Under the pieces are notes generated by a model. The model ran no database searches. It was not told where the DNA came from and saw only the letters and a list, made by a program, of their open reading frames with translations. The position numbers and the translations under genes were made by a program. Positions 44,920 through 54,652 of a stretch of DNA of 64,000 bases are shown piece after piece (the first letter of the stretch is position 1; each line of letters begins with the position of its first letter). The stretch lies in the NCBI RefSeq assembly GCF_900107635.1, contig NZ_FNRD01000006.1:186001-250000 (forward strand). The letters run 5' to 3'. This stretch comes from Flavobacterium gillisiae (GTDB taxonomy: Bacteria; Bacteroidota; Bacteroidia; Flavobacteriales; Flavobacteriaceae).

Positions 44920-46101
44920 TTACCTGTAATGAACTGCAATATGACCTATTTGAAAAACAATTTTTAACGAATCTTTAAATGATAATTTAGACCCATCCGC
45001 ATGAATCCATCTTTTTAATGGTTGTTCACAAACTAATTTTTTAGTTTCTTCATCTCCAAATATTTTTTTCATTCGCATAAAAATCTCAACATCAAAAAGC
45101 CATTTGGTCAAAAACTTTGTTTGAAACGTTTTCTCAACGACATCCTTACTCATTATTTTTGCTCCACACTGCGTATCGTTAAATTCCATACCAATTGTCT
45201 TCCTGATAATCAAATTGATTATTTTACTAATAATTGCTCTAGCAGATTCTTTAGTTATATCTGCACCCATCCTAGCCATTCTAGAACCACTAACAATCTT
45301 AAAATTAGAGTTTGATATTGTATCTACTAAATCCTGAAAATCCGCAAAATCAGTTGACAAATCGGCGTCGAGAAAACCAATATAATTGAATTGCTCCTCT
45401 TTGGCCAAATGCAACATTCCTAATCGTACTGCCTCAGCCTTTCCTCCATTTTTCTCACAATTATAAATACTGATGTGGTCTTCATTCCCTTTTCTTAACG
45501 CTTCTAAAACAGCTAAAGTATTGTCTTTACTTCCGTCATTTACAAAACACAAGTGATATCCTAAATTAGAATGAACAAAAGTTTTAAACTCATCACTTAA
45601 CAACCTTTTCTCTTCATCATAACAGGGTATAACTACACCAATGCAATTATTCTGAATTATCTTATTCTTGGCTGTTTGCACAGCGCTACTATTTCCGCTT
45701 CCAATTAATCTTTTAACACGTGCTCCTATTTCACTTAGACTTAATGGTTTTTTCATATAATCATCCACTCCTAAGTCAAATCCTTTTACGATTATATCTT
45801 CGCTAGTGTTCCCAGATAAAATCATAACAGGAGTCGAATGCCCTTTTGTTTTCTTGATATATTTAGCTATTTCAAGACCATTAGTATCTTCATTAGATTC
45901 TGTACTATTATTCGAAAAAGCAGAAGTAGAAGAAAAAGGCATGTTAATATCCGCGATAACTAAATTTGGCATATGCTCATCATACATCTTAATTGCATCA
46001 GAAACATTATTGGCACTTACAACATCATAACCTAAATCAACAAGACATTTCTCTAAAGAAAGAATTACTAATTCCTGATCATCAACAATTAAAATTTTCA
46101 T
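44920..46101 (-). CDS. fusion: response-regulator receiver plus GT2 glycosyltransferase (Alg5/DPM-like)
   Basis: 393 residues. The receiver (about 1-133) has acidic 'VDDQE', phospho-acceptor Asp51 ('IADINMP') and Lys in 'MKKPLS'. An 18-residue Ser/Asn-rich insertion follows 'NMP', next to the phosphorylation site. The GT2 domain (about 152-393) has 'IPCYDEEKRL', 'VNDGSKDNT', 'GFLDADLSTD', 'TQCGAKIMS' and a C-terminal 'RWIHADGSKLS', the pattern of polyprenyl-phosphate (Alg5/DPM-type) glycosyltransferases. No membrane segment is visible. The combination suggests phosphorylation-controlled synthesis of a lipid-linked sugar. It has no adjacent kinase gene and is divergent from a GT-C-like gene. 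Confidence 0.88.
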   Translation of the reverse strand: MKILIVDDQELVILSLEKCLVDLGYDVVSANNVSDAIKMYDEHMPNLVIADINMPFSSTSAFSNNSTESNEDTNGLEIAKYIKKTKGHSTPVMILSGNTSEDIIVKGFDLGVDDYMKKPLSLSEIGARVKRLIGSGNSSAVQTAKNKIIQNNCIGVVIPCYDEEKRLLSDEFKTFVHSNLGYHLCFVNDGSKDNTLAVLEALRKGNEDHISIYNCEKNGGKAEAVRLGMLHLAKEEQFNYIGFLDADLSTDFADFQDLVDTISNSNFKIVSGSRMARMGADITKESARAIISKIINLIIRKTIGMEFNDTQCGAKIMSKDVVEKTFQTKFLTKWLFDVEIFMRMKKIFGDEETKKLVCEQPLKRWIHADGSKLSFKDSLKIVFQIGHIAVHYR

Positions 46102-46132
46102 ACTACGTTATTTTTAGTGAATTTGGGAAAAG

Positions 46133-46163
46133 TAAATATATTACTTATCATACTGAATTACAA
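46133..46163 (-). promoter_or_regulatory. promoter of the receiver-GT2 gene
   Basis: On the minus strand TTG (46163-46161), 20 nt, TATATTTA (46140-46133), one base off the -7 consensus. Transcript start near 46126, about 25 nt before the ATG. Confidence 0.5.
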
Positions 46164-46200
46164 TTTTATTTTATAAAAAAACCTAATTTAATCCTTTATT

Positions 46201-46222
46201 CTAATTGTTTTCACACAATTAG
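46201..46222. promoter_or_regulatory. inverted repeat in the divergent promoter, candidate operator
   Basis: CTAATTG (46201-46207) and CAATTAG (46216-46222) are perfect 7-bp arms separated by 8 nt. The left arm contains the TTG at 46205-46207 that could be the -33 element of a plus-strand promoter (TACATTTA at 46232-46239, 24-nt spacer). A dimeric regulator bound here could control the GT-C operon. Confidence 0.35.
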
Positions 46223-46264
46223 TTTTATCCTTACATTTACGTCATTACTAGTAAATAATCCTTT

Positions 46265-49200
46265 GTGAAAGAAAAAACGAATAAATATTTAATTGTCGCC
46301 TTACTCATTGGGGTGGTCTTTCACTCTAGCGCCATTTTCTTCACACTAGAAAGCACTTATGATGCTTTAATACATATGTTTTTTGCCAATCATTATGCTA
46401 CTAGCTGGTTCGAACCGTGGAATTACAGTTGGTACACCGGCTTTACCGTTATGGGATATCCTCCACTAGTTCATCAGTCCATTGGTTTACTATCACTTAT
46501 TGGTGGCTTAAAGTTTGGGATGTTTACCGTTGCCATTATTGGAATCGTATTGTTTATCACCGGAGTGTATCGCTATACTTTAATGATGACAGGAAACCGC
46601 AATGTGGCTGGTTACGCGTCACTGGTTGCTGTTTATTCTTCCTCATTTGTAGAAACCCTTCATATTTTTGGACAATTACCCAGTATTATTGGAGTTTCGC
46701 TACTGATGCATTGTATGCCCGAAATATACCTGTGGATAAAAACGGGCCAATATAAATATCTATTTAGAGCTTTATCCTTACTAGCCGTTACCATAACTTC
46801 TCATCATGTCACTCCTATTTTCGGGATGATATTTTTTATTTTTCCATTAATTGGAATGGTAATAATGGATGTTTCAAGAGAAAAAGTAAACTCATACAAA
46901 GAGGTTAAGTTCAAACTTTTTCTACAAACTTTTTTTCAGTTATTCAAAAGGATCGTTCTTTTTGGAGGTGCTTCCTTATTTTTAATCATTTTTTGCATTT
47001 TCCCTTATTGGATGAACTCCAAAAAGAATCCAATTACTCAAGTCCCTATTCCACATGGCAGTAGAGATAATTTCATAGAAGTCACTTCCTCAGGCTTGAT
47101 GTTTTTTGTAATTCCGTGGGGAATTTTATTTTTTATTCTACCCTACATTTTCTATCGTTATTTCAGCAAAAGATACATTTGTTTTGGGCTTTCAATTACG
47201 CTACTAACTATTTTAGGAACTGGAGGAACTACTCCAATTCCGTTAATGGTTTTAGGAAAAAATGCCTTTAATATCCTAACACTTGACCGTTTCACACTTT
47301 GGGCTTCTATCATGAGTTTACCTATAGCTGGAGAATTTGCGTATCGAATGGCCGAAGGCGATTTTAAAGAAGCAATTCAAAAACGATTCGGCAATGTGTA
47401 TCACCGTATTTTGGGCGCTTTATTTGCTGGAACGTTTCTGTTTTTTGCCGTTTTCACAATAACACTGGGTTATTTCAGACCATTTCAACCTCAAAAAATC
47501 AACACCCTTCCGCTAGTCAATTTCTTAAACCAAGACCAGCACGATCAATGGCGTTTTTTACCATTAGGTTTTGGTGACCAGATGGCCACTTTATCTTCAC
47601 AGACTAAAGCAATGACAGTAGATGGCAATTACCATTCTGCTCGAAGACTACCTGAATTAACTTCACGAGCAGTGGAACGACTGGAAAACTCAAAATTTAG
47701 GGGTATGGAGGGAATTGGTTCCTTACAGCAATTTTTGACCGTCCCCGAAAAATACAATTTAAAATATGTTTTTTCGAATGATAAATTTTACGATCCCATA
47801 CTCTACTTCTGTGGATGGCATCGCCTTTCACAATTAGAAAACGGAATTATGGTCTGGGAGAAACTGAATGTACCTCCGCTATCTAAAGTGCTACCTAAAG
47901 AAGACGTACCGCGCTATCAAAAATTGATGTGGGGAATCATCCCTATATTGACCGTTATTATTGCTTTTATACTCAATATCCAAATCATATTCTACAGAGC
48001 ACTGAAGTTAAAAAACCTTAGCACACCTGATTTTTTCAAATTTGGCGTCGAATATAAAAAATTTCCCTTTAAAATTATCGTTGTCCTACATGTTTGGGCT
48101 TTGATTTTACTAGGACTCATTGGGTACAATGTTTATGACTTTTACATGCATAACGCTACGCAAATCAGTCCTAAAAATGTCGTTCGGTCTTACTATGACG
48201 CACTGGATTTTAAATACTATGAAAAAGCGCATTCCTATATTGACCCAAATAGCAAGTTGTCTATTTCACAATTCATGCTCGAAACTTCTGTAGCAGATGG
48301 TATTTTAAATTCATACGCCAAACTCGATGCGATTGATGTTCAAATTTTAAAAGAATCCGCAAACAGAGCTGAATTAGTTGCAAAAACTAAATGGATCACT
48401 CCACTTGAAATCATCAAAAAAGACTTTTATCATGAAGCGATCAAACGCAATGGAAAATGGTATATTCTACCCACTAAATTAGATTTAGATATTCCGCCTG
48501 ATCAATTTCTATCGAATAACACAACTGAATTTTTCAAACATGGAAGAAGAAAAATTTCGACCCAACAAACCTATCATGACGATGTTTTAAAACAACCAGA
48601 ATTAGAGATTTTATCGGCTAAACTTATTAAATACAAAAACGAATACATCATCATTGGTGAATTACAAAACATTGATAACAGTCCCGCTGATGTAATTTTA
48701 AAATCCACTTTGTACAATAATAATGACGAGGTACTGGCCACTTTTAATGCTAAATATGTCATTAAACACAAATTAATGCCCAAGGAAATCACCAGCTTTA
48801 AAGTGAATTTTGAAGAAATAGCTTGGATAAAAAAAGACGTTGTTCAGCCTACCACTTTCAATCCTGATGAATTCACACCAAAAAACATAAGTGAAACTCC
48901 TGCTAACTTTGACATTCAATCTGCAGGAAATGTTGCTATAACTGACTTTTACACACAAGTAGCTCTTTCTGATTTAGCAATTGTGGGTGATCATCTTAAA
49001 GGCACACTTTTTAATTATGGTATTCAAGAAGTCACTGTTCCTGAACTCTTGATTTCCTATTATGATGATGCTAAAGAACTGCTATATGTAGATCATTTTT
49101 TCTTGCGTGAAGGCGTACGTGTGCAGCGTAAACAGTATTTTGATTACAAACTATTAGATTTAACAAAATGTAAAATCATTCAGTCTTCACTAAAAAACTG

Positions 49201-49354
49201 TTTTGTCAATGGTTTGCCCAATGGTGACTTAGCCCGAACTATTATTCCCAACCGAAAACTAGAACAAGGAAAAGAACAATTGCAAAAAACAAAAGGAAAA
49301 GGGTATAGCTACCTAAAAATTGAAATGAATAACTATATTGGTAATCCCAAATGA
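46265..49354 (+). CDS. large multi-pass membrane protein, GT-C-like (6-pyruvoyl-tetrahydropterin-synthase-related family), with periplasmic domains
   Basis: 1029 residues from a GTG start; a TAA sits three codons upstream in frame, so no earlier start is possible. About a dozen membrane helices fill residues 1-590. The first extracytoplasmic loop has 'ESTYDALIHMFF', an acidic residue placed as in GT-C glycosyltransferases, and the helix pattern resembles the PTPS-related membrane family. A last helix (about 608-630) is followed by an NTF2-like domain (about 638-745) and two beta domains resembling FxLYD (about 785-850 and 905-970). The likely role is sugar transfer from a polyprenyl donor in the periplasm. 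It overlaps the next gene by 4 bp. Confidence 0.7.
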   Translation: MKEKTNKYLIVALLIGVVFHSSAIFFTLESTYDALIHMFFANHYATSWFEPWNYSWYTGFTVMGYPPLVHQSIGLLSLIGGLKFGMFTVAIIGIVLFITGVYRYTLMMTGNRNVAGYASLVAVYSSSFVETLHIFGQLPSIIGVSLLMHCMPEIYLWIKTGQYKYLFRALSLLAVTITSHHVTPIFGMIFFIFPLIGMVIMDVSREKVNSYKEVKFKLFLQTFFQLFKRIVLFGGASLFLIIFCIFPYWMNSKKNPITQVPIPHGSRDNFIEVTSSGLMFFVIPWGILFFILPYIFYRYFSKRYICFGLSITLLTILGTGGTTPIPLMVLGKNAFNILTLDRFTLWASIMSLPIAGEFAYRMAEGDFKEAIQKRFGNVYHRILGALFAGTFLFFAVFTITLGYFRPFQPQKINTLPLVNFLNQDQHDQWRFLPLGFGDQMATLSSQTKAMTVDGNYHSARRLPELTSRAVERLENSKFRGMEGIGSLQQFLTVPEKYNLKYVFSNDKFYDPILYFCGWHRLSQLENGIMVWEKLNVPPLSKVLPKEDVPRYQKLMWGIIPILTVIIAFILNIQIIFYRALKLKNLSTPDFFKFGVEYKKFPFKIIVVLHVWALILLGLIGYNVYDFYMHNATQISPKNVVRSYYDALDFKYYEKAHSYIDPNSKLSISQFMLETSVADGILNSYAKLDAIDVQILKESANRAELVAKTKWITPLEIIKKDFYHEAIKRNGKWYILPTKLDLDIPPDQFLSNNTTEFFKHGRRKISTQQTYHDDVLKQPELEILSAKLIKYKNEYIIIGELQNIDNSPADVILKSTLYNNNDEVLATFNAKYVIKHKLMPKEITSFKVNFEEIAWIKKDVVQPTTFNPDEFTPKNISETPANFDIQSAGNVAITDFYTQVALSDLAIVGDHLKGTLFNYGIQEVTVPELLISYYDDAKELLYVDHFFLREGVRVQRKQYFDYKLLDLTKCKIIQSSLKNCFVNGLPNGDLARTIIPNRKLEQGKEQLQKTKGKGYSYLKIEMNNYIGNPK

Positions 49355-50589
49355 TAAAGAAGATACCTTATTACATATTACCCATTATGGCGTTCTTTTT
49401 GTTTGTTTTTGCTAAAATCAAAACAGACGAAAAAGCAGCGACGTTTAGCATCCAAAATATTGCCAAAACCTACACTGCTGGAAATGCAATTTCAATCTCT
49501 TTTACAACGGAATCGAAAACTGCCACTGCCGATTTGTATTTGATTCATTCCTATTCTAAAATCATTATCAATGCAAAGAATGAAAACGGAAAACTAACCT
49601 TTAAGCTTCCTTTATTTTTTACCGAAAAAACAGGTAGCGTAAGCTGGCATTTACTTAGTAAGAATAGCAAAGCTTCAACAGGAACTTTTAAAATTATCCC
49701 AAACAACACAACAACCACAAAAATTGAGAGCTATTTAGGTCCAAGAACTATTTTGACAGGAAAACAAAACTTCACCATGATGGTTGTGGTTCCTACAGAT
49801 GGATTAGACAACCCCAAAGAAGACAATACTGCGGTAATAATCAAGGATCAATTTCAAGAAGACATCACAAGCGAACAAAAAAACACTACCAATTTCATAG
49901 CCTGGAAAAACATCTATTCTCGCGTAAAATCAGGCAAAATGCTTGTTTCATCCCAATGTGAGCAAACAACCACTAAAGAAATCGAAACAGACATTTACCC
50001 CTCTATCGCTACAAATTTCTCTATTACTTACGAGCGCAATCATGATTTTGCTGATGGTAATCAAATCACCAAATTGACTACCTCAAAAATCACAGATCAA
50101 TTTGGTAATCTCGTTAGTGACGGAACGCTTGTCGCCTTTTACATTACCACCACAACAAATATGGTATTAAAAACCTATGCCGCTACTATTAACGGAATCG
50201 CAATAGCTCAAATATTACATCCTGACCACGGCGACACCTATAACATAAAGGCTTTTGTAACCGGAATGGCAGAAAGCCAACCCATAAAAATTAGTTATCA
50301 ACCACTCATCAAATCTTTCCCTTATACTTTTTCGAAAGAAAATCGAGAAATTACCGTCGGGCCGCTGAAGAGTTTTATGAACCAAATTGTTCCGAATGGA
50401 ATAAAGGTAGTTTTAGAAATTTATCACAACAATCAGCTAGTTGAAACGCTACAATTAGATAGTTACGATGGCTTGGCTAAATTTTATTTATCACCATCCT
50501 TTTACAAAGAAAAAGAATATCAATTTCTAATTCACACCTTAGGAATCACTCAAAAAACTGAAATTAAAAAATATGAAAATCATAAATAA
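49351..50589 (+). CDS. membrane-anchored periplasmic protein with Ig-like domains
   Basis: 412 residues with an N-terminal membrane anchor ('YYILPIMAFFLFVFA') and an otherwise beta-rich periplasmic part. Residues of about 225-310 include 'ITDQFGNLVSDGTLVAFYI', an invasin/Big_1-like Ig pattern. No catalytic motif was recognised. It overlaps its neighbours by 4 bp upstream and 17 bp downstream, so it belongs to the GT-C operon and may be a structural or polymer-guiding subunit. Its function is unknown. Confidence 0.65.
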   Translation: MIKKIPYYILPIMAFFLFVFAKIKTDEKAATFSIQNIAKTYTAGNAISISFTTESKTATADLYLIHSYSKIIINAKNENGKLTFKLPLFFTEKTGSVSWHLLSKNSKASTGTFKIIPNNTTTTKIESYLGPRTILTGKQNFTMMVVVPTDGLDNPKEDNTAVIIKDQFQEDITSEQKNTTNFIAWKNIYSRVKSGKMLVSSQCEQTTTKEIETDIYPSIATNFSITYERNHDFADGNQITKLTTSKITDQFGNLVSDGTLVAFYITTTTNMVLKTYAATINGIAIAQILHPDHGDTYNIKAFVTGMAESQPIKISYQPLIKSFPYTFSKENREITVGPLKSFMNQIVPNGIKVVLEIYHNNQLVETLQLDSYDGLAKFYLSPSFYKEKEYQFLIHTLGITQKTEIKKYENHK

Positions 50590-52129
50590 TCGCAATATTA
50601 ACCGACTTGTGCTAATCATTTTATTTTTTATGATTAGTACCCTAACCCTACTTGGGATGAGTCGTATTTTAGAATTTTTAAACTCAGGCGCTGATCGTAG
50701 CAGTATGTTGCACTTAGAACTTACTACGGAAGATGCCTATTTACCTAAAGTAGTATGGCGAGACTTAGAAAATCCAGCACGTGAAATAGAACAAAATACG
50801 CTTCATAAAATTGAAAAAGATTATCTTTTTTCTTGGTATGTAAAAAACAATGCGCTCGAAAAAAACACAACCAAAGGCATTGAAGATTTCTATACTCAAA
50901 ATACTAGAAAAAATCTATACCGAACCATTGCTTACAACAAAGGCCATAAAATTTCTATCGAAAGCACTACCATTAAACATTTTCCAGAACTAGAATTTTA
51001 TAGTGAAGATGGACAACAAGTTGTTTTTACAGATAAAAACGTAGTTGAATTTCAAAAAATATCTCAAAACGACCAACTCTTAACCTCTATACAAGATACC
51101 GCAACTTATAAAGTAATGATGTTACTTGAAGATGGTTTCTGGCGTGTACGTCATATGGTAAAAATGGATGCCGAGCCATTTCAAAAAGACACCGTACAAC
51201 CAACACCCATTTACACGGTAAGCAATAACCAAATCCTGCAAAATAAAACCTCTTATACCATCAAAGGAATCAATTATTACCCAAAAAACTCTGCATGGGA
51301 TACCTTTGGCGAATTATTTAATAAGGATACTATTGCAAAGGATTTTGATATTATTAAGAAAGCAAACCTCAACACTATAAGAGTATTTATTCAATATGAA
51401 GACTTTGGCAAAGCCAAAGTAAAACTAGAAAAATTAGCGAAATTGAAGGTGCTTTTGGACTTGGCTGAAGCCAAAAAACTAGCAGTAATTGTGACTCTTT
51501 TTGATTTTTATAGTGACTACACAATTCCAAGCTGGACGCTTACCCATCGTCATGCAGAACACATTGTATCTGAATTTAAAAACCACAAAGCCATTTTGGG
51601 CTGGGACATAAAAAACGAACCTAATTTAGATTTTGAAAACCGAAACAAAGAAAATGTTTTGAATTGGCTGGATCATATGATTACTGTAATTAAAGAAAAT
51701 GATCCCAATCATTTAATTACAATTGGTTGGTCAAATTCCGTTGAAGCAACGAATCTTGCGAATAAATTAGATTTTATTTCTTATCACTTTTATAATGATA
51801 TGATACATCTGGAATACGAAACTAATGGTTTACTAAAAAACACTAATAAACCCGTGGTAATAGAGGAATTTGGAGTCCCATCCTACGGTGGTGTTTGGAA
51901 TTTTTGGGAAGGAAGTCCAAAAGAACAGGCAGCTTACCATAAAAAAATGCAAACTTATTTCAAGAAGAATAACTATTCCTTTATGTCATGGACTTTATAT
52001 GATTTTCCACATGTTCCTGATCAAGTAGCAGGAAAATGGCCTTGGCAAAAAATGAGACAAAAAAAATTCGGGTTTATTGATGAACATGGCAACAACAAAC
52101 CCGCATTTCAATACATTTCGAATAAATAA
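50573..52129 (+). CDS. membrane-anchored clan GH-A glycoside hydrolase (GH5-like)
   Basis: 518 residues. An N-terminal anchor ('LIILFFMISTLTLLGM') and a long unrecognised region (about 30-215) precede a TIM barrel (about 220-515). It has 'GINYYPKN', acid/base Glu349 in 'WDIKNEPNL' and nucleophile Glu432 in 'VVIEEFGVP', the clan GH-A pattern of GH5/GH2-like endo-hydrolases. Such a hydrolase is a frequent partner of polysaccharide secretion systems, where it trims or releases the polymer (family knowledge). Its stop is one base away from the stop of the convergent GT4 gene. Confidence 0.82.
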   Translation: MKIINNRNINRLVLIILFFMISTLTLLGMSRILEFLNSGADRSSMLHLELTTEDAYLPKVVWRDLENPAREIEQNTLHKIEKDYLFSWYVKNNALEKNTTKGIEDFYTQNTRKNLYRTIAYNKGHKISIESTTIKHFPELEFYSEDGQQVVFTDKNVVEFQKISQNDQLLTSIQDTATYKVMMLLEDGFWRVRHMVKMDAEPFQKDTVQPTPIYTVSNNQILQNKTSYTIKGINYYPKNSAWDTFGELFNKDTIAKDFDIIKKANLNTIRVFIQYEDFGKAKVKLEKLAKLKVLLDLAEAKKLAVIVTLFDFYSDYTIPSWTLTHRHAEHIVSEFKNHKAILGWDIKNEPNLDFENRNKENVLNWLDHMITVIKENDPNHLITIGWSNSVEATNLANKLDFISYHFYNDMIHLEYETNGLLKNTNKPVVIEEFGVPSYGGVWNFWEGSPKEQAAYHKKMQTYFKKNNYSFMSWTLYDFPHVPDQVAGKWPWQKMRQKKFGFIDEHGNNKPAFQYISNK

Positions 52130-52130
52130 A

Positions 52131-53309
52131 TTACTTTTTTGAACGAATAATTTCTTTAAAAGTATCCATATACATATCTGTAATTTTATCCATTGACAAT
52201 GCACTTGCTGCCTTGAAGTTTTGAATCGCTATGGCTTTTCTATGGTCATCATTGTTGAAGATTTTTTCGATAGCCACAGCCAGCGATTCCGCACTTTCTG
52301 GATCAAAAAATTCGCCTTTATAGCCTTCTTCTTCCACCAATAATGCTAGATCACCTAAGTCTGGCATTACCACAGCCTTACCATAACTTCCCGCTTGGTG
52401 CAACACACCAGAACTTCCCGTTGTAGAAGTATAAGGAAAAGCAACGACAGTACAGTCGCCAAAGATTCTTGGCACATCTTTCTCCTCAACATAACCCGTA
52501 AAATGAATTCCTTCAACATCTTTATATTTTTGTTGTACGCTATCCAAATATCCTGGTGTATTAGGACTATCCGTTCCCGCAACAACCACTTCAATTTTTT
52601 CAGAAGTACGTTTTCTCATGATTATAGCCGCATCAATAAGAATTTCGACTTTTTTATAGGTTCCAAATTTACCAAAAGCCATAATCTGCTTTGGCCCTGG
52701 AGCCAACTCAAATGACGGTTCTTCAATACTATCAAAAGTACCATGTGGTATTACTTTGACATTATTACAATGGTACTTTTTTTCTAAAACATCAACATAT
52801 TTACTTATGGTTACCGCCACTACATCTGATTTCAAAACAAATCTAGTCAGCGTAGTTCCTATAAAATTATATATTTTTTGAGCTACCTTATTCTTGGTAA
52901 AACCGGCACTTTCTAGATCGACTTGTTCTAAAATATTATGCAGCAAGGAAACAGTAGGAACACCACTCGTGCGTAAAACCATGGGAATCATCAACCCTAA
53001 AGCGGCTGGCACTTTCTTGTCGCCAAATTTCATGAACTGCAGATTGATCAATACGGCATCTGGTTTTTCCTCTCGAATGGCTTGACTAATAGACATAATA
53101 TTGTTATAACTATTAAAAGACCAGCATTCGTTGACTTTTACTTTATGGCTATTTTCGAAATCAAGTTCCTTTGCCCCTGGAGTTTTATCTGATAACAAAA
53201 CAACTTCTGAAACTTCATCTTTTTTGGCAAAGTTTTTTACTAAATGATAACCATATTCGTTTAGAGTTACTTTACTAGGTGGAAAAGCAGTGATTACAGC
53301 AATTTTCAT
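52131..53309 (-). CDS. GT4-type glycosyltransferase
   Basis: 392 residues, cytoplasmic. The GT-B fold shows an N-terminal 'ITAFPPSKVTLNEYG' donor/acceptor loop, 'LLHNILEQ', and the C-terminal nucleotide-sugar region 'AFGKFGTYKKVEILIDA' to 'PYTSTTGSSGVLHQAGSYGK', the GT4 E-x7-E-like block with the first Glu replaced. It is the last gene of a minus-strand operon STAS - flippase - GT4. It probably extends a cell-surface glycan from an NDP-sugar. The order flippase plus GT4 resembles PelG/PelF of the Pel system; homology is not established. Confidence 0.85.
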   Translation of the reverse strand: MKIAVITAFPPSKVTLNEYGYHLVKNFAKKDEVSEVVLLSDKTPGAKELDFENSHKVKVNECWSFNSYNNIMSISQAIREEKPDAVLINLQFMKFGDKKVPAALGLMIPMVLRTSGVPTVSLLHNILEQVDLESAGFTKNKVAQKIYNFIGTTLTRFVLKSDVVAVTISKYVDVLEKKYHCNNVKVIPHGTFDSIEEPSFELAPGPKQIMAFGKFGTYKKVEILIDAAIIMRKRTSEKIEVVVAGTDSPNTPGYLDSVQQKYKDVEGIHFTGYVEEKDVPRIFGDCTVVAFPYTSTTGSSGVLHQAGSYGKAVVMPDLGDLALLVEEEGYKGEFFDPESAESLAVAIEKIFNNDDHRKAIAIQNFKAASALSMDKITDMYMDTFKEIIRSKK

Positions 53310-53371
53310 ATTTTTAGAGATTTGGTTTGGTTTGGTAATTATATAGACCGTAATAATTTTACACTACTAAT

Positions 53372-54622
53372 TTACTTTTTATTTTTATAAAAGAAATAAC
53401 ACAATTGGAAAAACAATAGAATCACCATTGCTATAATTTGCATGTGAACTACTTGTTCTAATGAATTATGATAAGCTATAATTAATCCTATTTGTGTTGA
53501 CCCTAAAACTGCCGAAACAACCACTGGGAAATATTGATTAAGCGACAAATAGTAATAGGCAAATATATTAGCTACCGCAAAAAGCGAGGTGGCTAAGGCA
53601 TATTTCCACAATAAGAAAGAGATTGAAACATATTCTTTTCCAAACATGACACTCACTACAAATTCAGGGAAAAGTGCTGTAAAACCAACTATCAAGGAAG
53701 ACAAAACTGCAATATAACCTACATATTTTAATAGAATAGGTAAAGTATCCTGATTGTCTTTTTTCATTTGGATAACTTTGGGCAACAACAACATAACAAA
53801 CATCCAAGCGACAAAATACACTACACGACCTATTAAGGCCAAAGAAGCATACAAACCTGCGTCTTTACTATCAAAAAAGTGTTTCACTAAAATGATATCA
53901 CTATTGTTTATAATGATTTGGGTCAATTCATAAAAAGCAGTAAGCGCAAAAAAGGTGGTTATAGAACGAGTATCAATTTCAGCAACATTAACCGCTTTCA
54001 GCCCTTTAAAAATTGTTTTTTGGAAAGGAAAAATACCAAAAACAAACGAAAACAGAATTCCTAAAGCTACAATAATAGAACTAGGAACATCAGGAAACAG
54101 CAGTAAAGCTGCGATTGTTAATAGTAATCTGCTAGCCATCTCCGTTTGATAGGTTGTAGCAAGTTTGTTCAGCACATTTTGCCCTTGGTACAAACCTCTA
54201 TTGACACTCATCATAAAATACAATGGAATACCAATACCAAAAATATAAAACATAGATGCCGTCTTAGTATGAAAAACGACTTGTAATTCCTGATAAAAAA
54301 TCACAATACTGATACCGAATAGTATTCCTAAAACGGTAGCGTATTTTGTAATCAATTTGATAAAAGCAAGCAGACTATTTCCTTCAAATAAAACAGCATA
54401 TTTAGCAGTTACAATTTGGAATGTCATTCCCACAAAGGAAAGTATTAATAAAAGAGTGATGAGAATTGCAGCATCGGAAAAAGCTACAGGACCTAGCATC
54501 CTACCTAATAATAAATTATACAAGTAATTGCCGCCATTTACTAATAAAATGGTCACCATAAAGAGTTGCTCAGGCCCTAACTTTCTGGGTATTTTAGCAA
54601 TCAGATTTGAGGCTATCTTCAT
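53372..54622 (-). CDS. MOP/Wzx-type flippase
   Basis: 416 residues with about 12 hydrophobic segments, starting 'LGPEQLFMVTILLVNGGNY' and 'LLGRMLGPVAFSDAAILI', the typical N-terminal repeat of the polysaccharide-flippase (Wzx/PST or PelG-like) group of the MOP superfamily. It would move a lipid-linked or nascent glycan across the inner membrane. It is 30 bp after the STAS gene and 62 bp ahead of the GT4 gene in the same direction. Confidence 0.85.
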   Translation of the reverse strand: MKIASNLIAKIPRKLGPEQLFMVTILLVNGGNYLYNLLLGRMLGPVAFSDAAILITLLLILSFVGMTFQIVTAKYAVLFEGNSLLAFIKLITKYATVLGILFGISIVIFYQELQVVFHTKTASMFYIFGIGIPLYFMMSVNRGLYQGQNVLNKLATTYQTEMASRLLLTIAALLLFPDVPSSIIVALGILFSFVFGIFPFQKTIFKGLKAVNVAEIDTRSITTFFALTAFYELTQIIINNSDIILVKHFFDSKDAGLYASLALIGRVVYFVAWMFVMLLLPKVIQMKKDNQDTLPILLKYVGYIAVLSSLIVGFTALFPEFVVSVMFGKEYVSISFLLWKYALATSLFAVANIFAYYYLSLNQYFPVVVSAVLGSTQIGLIIAYHNSLEQVVHMQIIAMVILLFFQLCYFFYKNKK

Positions 54623-54652
54623 TACTTTCGTTTATTTAATTAAGAAACCTGA

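Noticed and set aside
45993..46268. 91-residue plus-strand frame in the divergent promoter
   Set aside because: It begins in the receiver-GT2 gene and runs through the promoter and the candidate operator; no domain is visible.
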